A stretch of DNA of 8,469 nucleotides from Lysinibacillus sp. (GTDB lineage: Bacteria; Bacillota; Bacilli; Bacillales_A; Planococcaceae): positions 1-8,469 of the forward strand of contig JAAYHP010000432.1 in the NCBI GenBank assembly GCA_012735355.1, read 5' to 3'. Position 1 is the first letter of the stretch, and each line of letters opens with the position of its first letter. Position numbers and translations under genes: made by a program. Below the pieces are notes generated by a model. That model did not search any database. It had not been told where the DNA came from and saw nothing but the letters and a program-made list of their open reading frames with translations. Of the stretch, positions 7,323 to 8,469 are shown piece after piece.

Positions 7323-8469
7323 TTGCACAAAAATTTGTTTACAGTTTTAACAGGGGGAATTTTTTCTTTAGCGATTGCAATGGGGATTGGACGATTTTCT
7401 TACACTGTCATTTTACCTTATATGCAATCTACCTATCAGTTTTCCAATTCAACAGCAGGATTTTTGGCAACGAGCAATTATTTCGGTTATTTTGTCGGGG
7501 CAATACTTTCCGGAAAAATGAATTTATCGAACAAAAGATATTTTTATTTAAAACTTTCATTGATTACCAGTATTTTAACGACAGGATGGATGGGACTTAG
7601 TGAGAACTATCTTTTATGGTACATTCTTCGCTTCATATCAGGGGTAGCTAGCGCTTTTATTTTTGTCGTTGCTTCAAGCATTGTACTAGACGTGTTATCA
7701 AATGCAGGAAAAAGTCATTTGTCCGGTATTTTTTATAGTGGTGTTGGTTTTGGCATTGCTTTCAGCGGTATCATTGTTTCCCCTCTTTACCGATACTTTG
7801 ATTGGAATGGAACGTGGATTGGACTAGCCATCTTCTCTACTATATTGCTCCTTCTTATTTTTATATGGATTAACGAAAAAAGGACAATGGCTATACAGAA
7901 ATCGGGGCAATCAACCGTACAATTCCAACAGTTGCCCCCTGCTAGGTGGATTAAATGGTTAATCATCGCCTATGGTTTAGAAGGACTCGGCTATATTATT
8001 ACCGGCACTTTTATCGTTTCCATTGCAGAAACGTCTCCTGCTTTTATGTATGATCCTGTTACCGTTTGGATTGTCACAGGAGTCGCTGCCATTCCTTCAT
8101 GTATCATATGGACGAATATCGCAAAAAAAATCGGGTATGTTCATACACTCTTTATTATTATGATTCTTCAAGGATTTGGAGTTCTCTTGCCAGCACTTTC
8201 AGAAGGTGCACCATCTTTATATGTTAGCGCCTTTTTATTTGGTGCAACTTTTATGGGGATCGCCACTTTAGCGACCACTTTAGCAAGACAAATATTGCCG
8301 GTAAACAGTTATCGAATCCTTGGCTTTCTAACTGCTAGTTATGCCTTAGGACAAATGATTGGACCAAGTATTGCAGGGATTCTATCAACAATCACAAATA
8401 GTTATAACTATTCACTCCTTGGGGCAACCATTGTCATATTCATTGGAGCTAGTTGTCTCATTAGTGGAT
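7323..8469 (+). CDS. YbfB/YjiJ-family MFS transporter, 3' end outside window
   Basis: An integral membrane transporter of the major facilitator superfamily. 382 codons are visible and open to the window edge; the family is usually about 390-400 residues, so little is missing. The N-terminal segment GGIFSLAIAMGIGRFSYT (11-28), with GIGRF, is the family signature. EGLGYIITGTF (220-230) and ASYALGQMIGP (338-348) also fit. Alternating hydrophobic segments suggest about 12 membrane helices, with a basic central loop near 183-211 (NEKRTM, then PPARWIKW). The start is TTG: GGGGGTGGT (7311-7319) lies a few bases upstream and the first membrane helix begins at once. The substrate is unknown. It is divergent from the broken LysR gene, an arrangement that usually means the regulator controls the transporter, so its control may be altered here. 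Confidence 0.85.
   Translation, partial: MHKNLFTVLTGGIFSLAIAMGIGRFSYTVILPYMQSTYQFSNSTAGFLATSNYFGYFVGAILSGKMNLSNKRYFYLKLSLITSILTTGWMGLSENYLLWYILRFISGVASAFIFVVASSIVLDVLSNAGKSHLSGIFYSGVGFGIAFSGIIVSPLYRYFDWNGTWIGLAIFSTILLLLIFIWINEKRTMAIQKSGQSTVQFQQLPPARWIKWLIIAYGLEGLGYIITGTFIVSIAETSPAFMYDPVTVWIVTGVAAIPSCIIWTNIAKKIGYVHTLFIIMILQGFGVLLPALSEGAPSLYVSAFLFGATFMGIATLATTLARQILPVNSYRILGFLTASYALGQMIGPSIAGILSTITNSYNYSLLGATIVIFIGASCLISG

Noticed and set aside
7181..7600. 139-codon plus-strand frame spanning the lysR start and the MFS start
   Set aside because: It conflicts with two recognised genes, lacks a ribosome site and its translation shows no family pattern.
1..8469. CRISPR array, tRNA/rRNA, transposase, phage or toxin-antitoxin genes
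   Set aside because: I looked for regularly spaced repeats, cloverleaf or ribosomal signatures and mobile-element proteins on both strands and found none.

Overview
The window comes from a low-GC Gram-positive bacterium, most likely a Bacillaceae/Planococcaceae species. The coding DNA is AT-rich, ribosome binding sites are strong (AAGGAGG, GGGAGG, GGGGG types), and GTG and TTG starts are used. The fadN-fadA-fadE gene order, the FadR-type operator TGAATGA-N4-TCATTCA and a GC-rich intergenic repeat of Bacillaceae type all fit this.

Layout. (1) Bases 1-105 are the 3' part of a GC-rich, strongly folding intergenic repeat. A long, probably bidirectional terminator follows (118-159). (2) Bases 195-5607, minus strand, hold a complete beta-oxidation operon read fadN, fadA, fadE. 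It has short gaps (22 and 51 nt) and no internal terminator. FadE makes the trans-2-enoyl-CoA, FadN hydrates it and oxidises the 3-hydroxyacyl-CoA, and FadA cleaves the 3-ketoacyl-CoA. Together they carry one full turn of fatty-acid degradation; the electron acceptor ETF is not encoded here. (3) Bases 5608-5937 are the control region. It holds a canonical FadR operator next to the fadN ribosome binding site and a second, near-identical copy 94 bp further upstream in the same orientation. (4) Bases 5938-6258, plus strand, encode a small thioredoxin-like protein with a CPDC active site, closed by its own terminator. (5) Bases 6359-7225, minus strand, are a LysR-type regulator gene broken by a single in-frame TAA. 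The frame is otherwise intact on both sides, so the lesion looks recent (or is a sequencing error). (6) From 7323 to the window end, plus strand, runs a YbfB/YjiJ-family MFS transporter with a TTG start. It is divergent from the lysR gene, which was presumably its regulator; the 3' end lies outside the window.

Most of the window is conventional core metabolism plus a regulator/transporter pair. I see no phage, transposase, CRISPR, tRNA or rRNA, and no clear evidence for an undescribed system. The points that deserve a second look are the duplicated FadR operator, the nonsense-interrupted LysR gene, a perfect inverted repeat inside fadN, and the structured repeat at the left edge.
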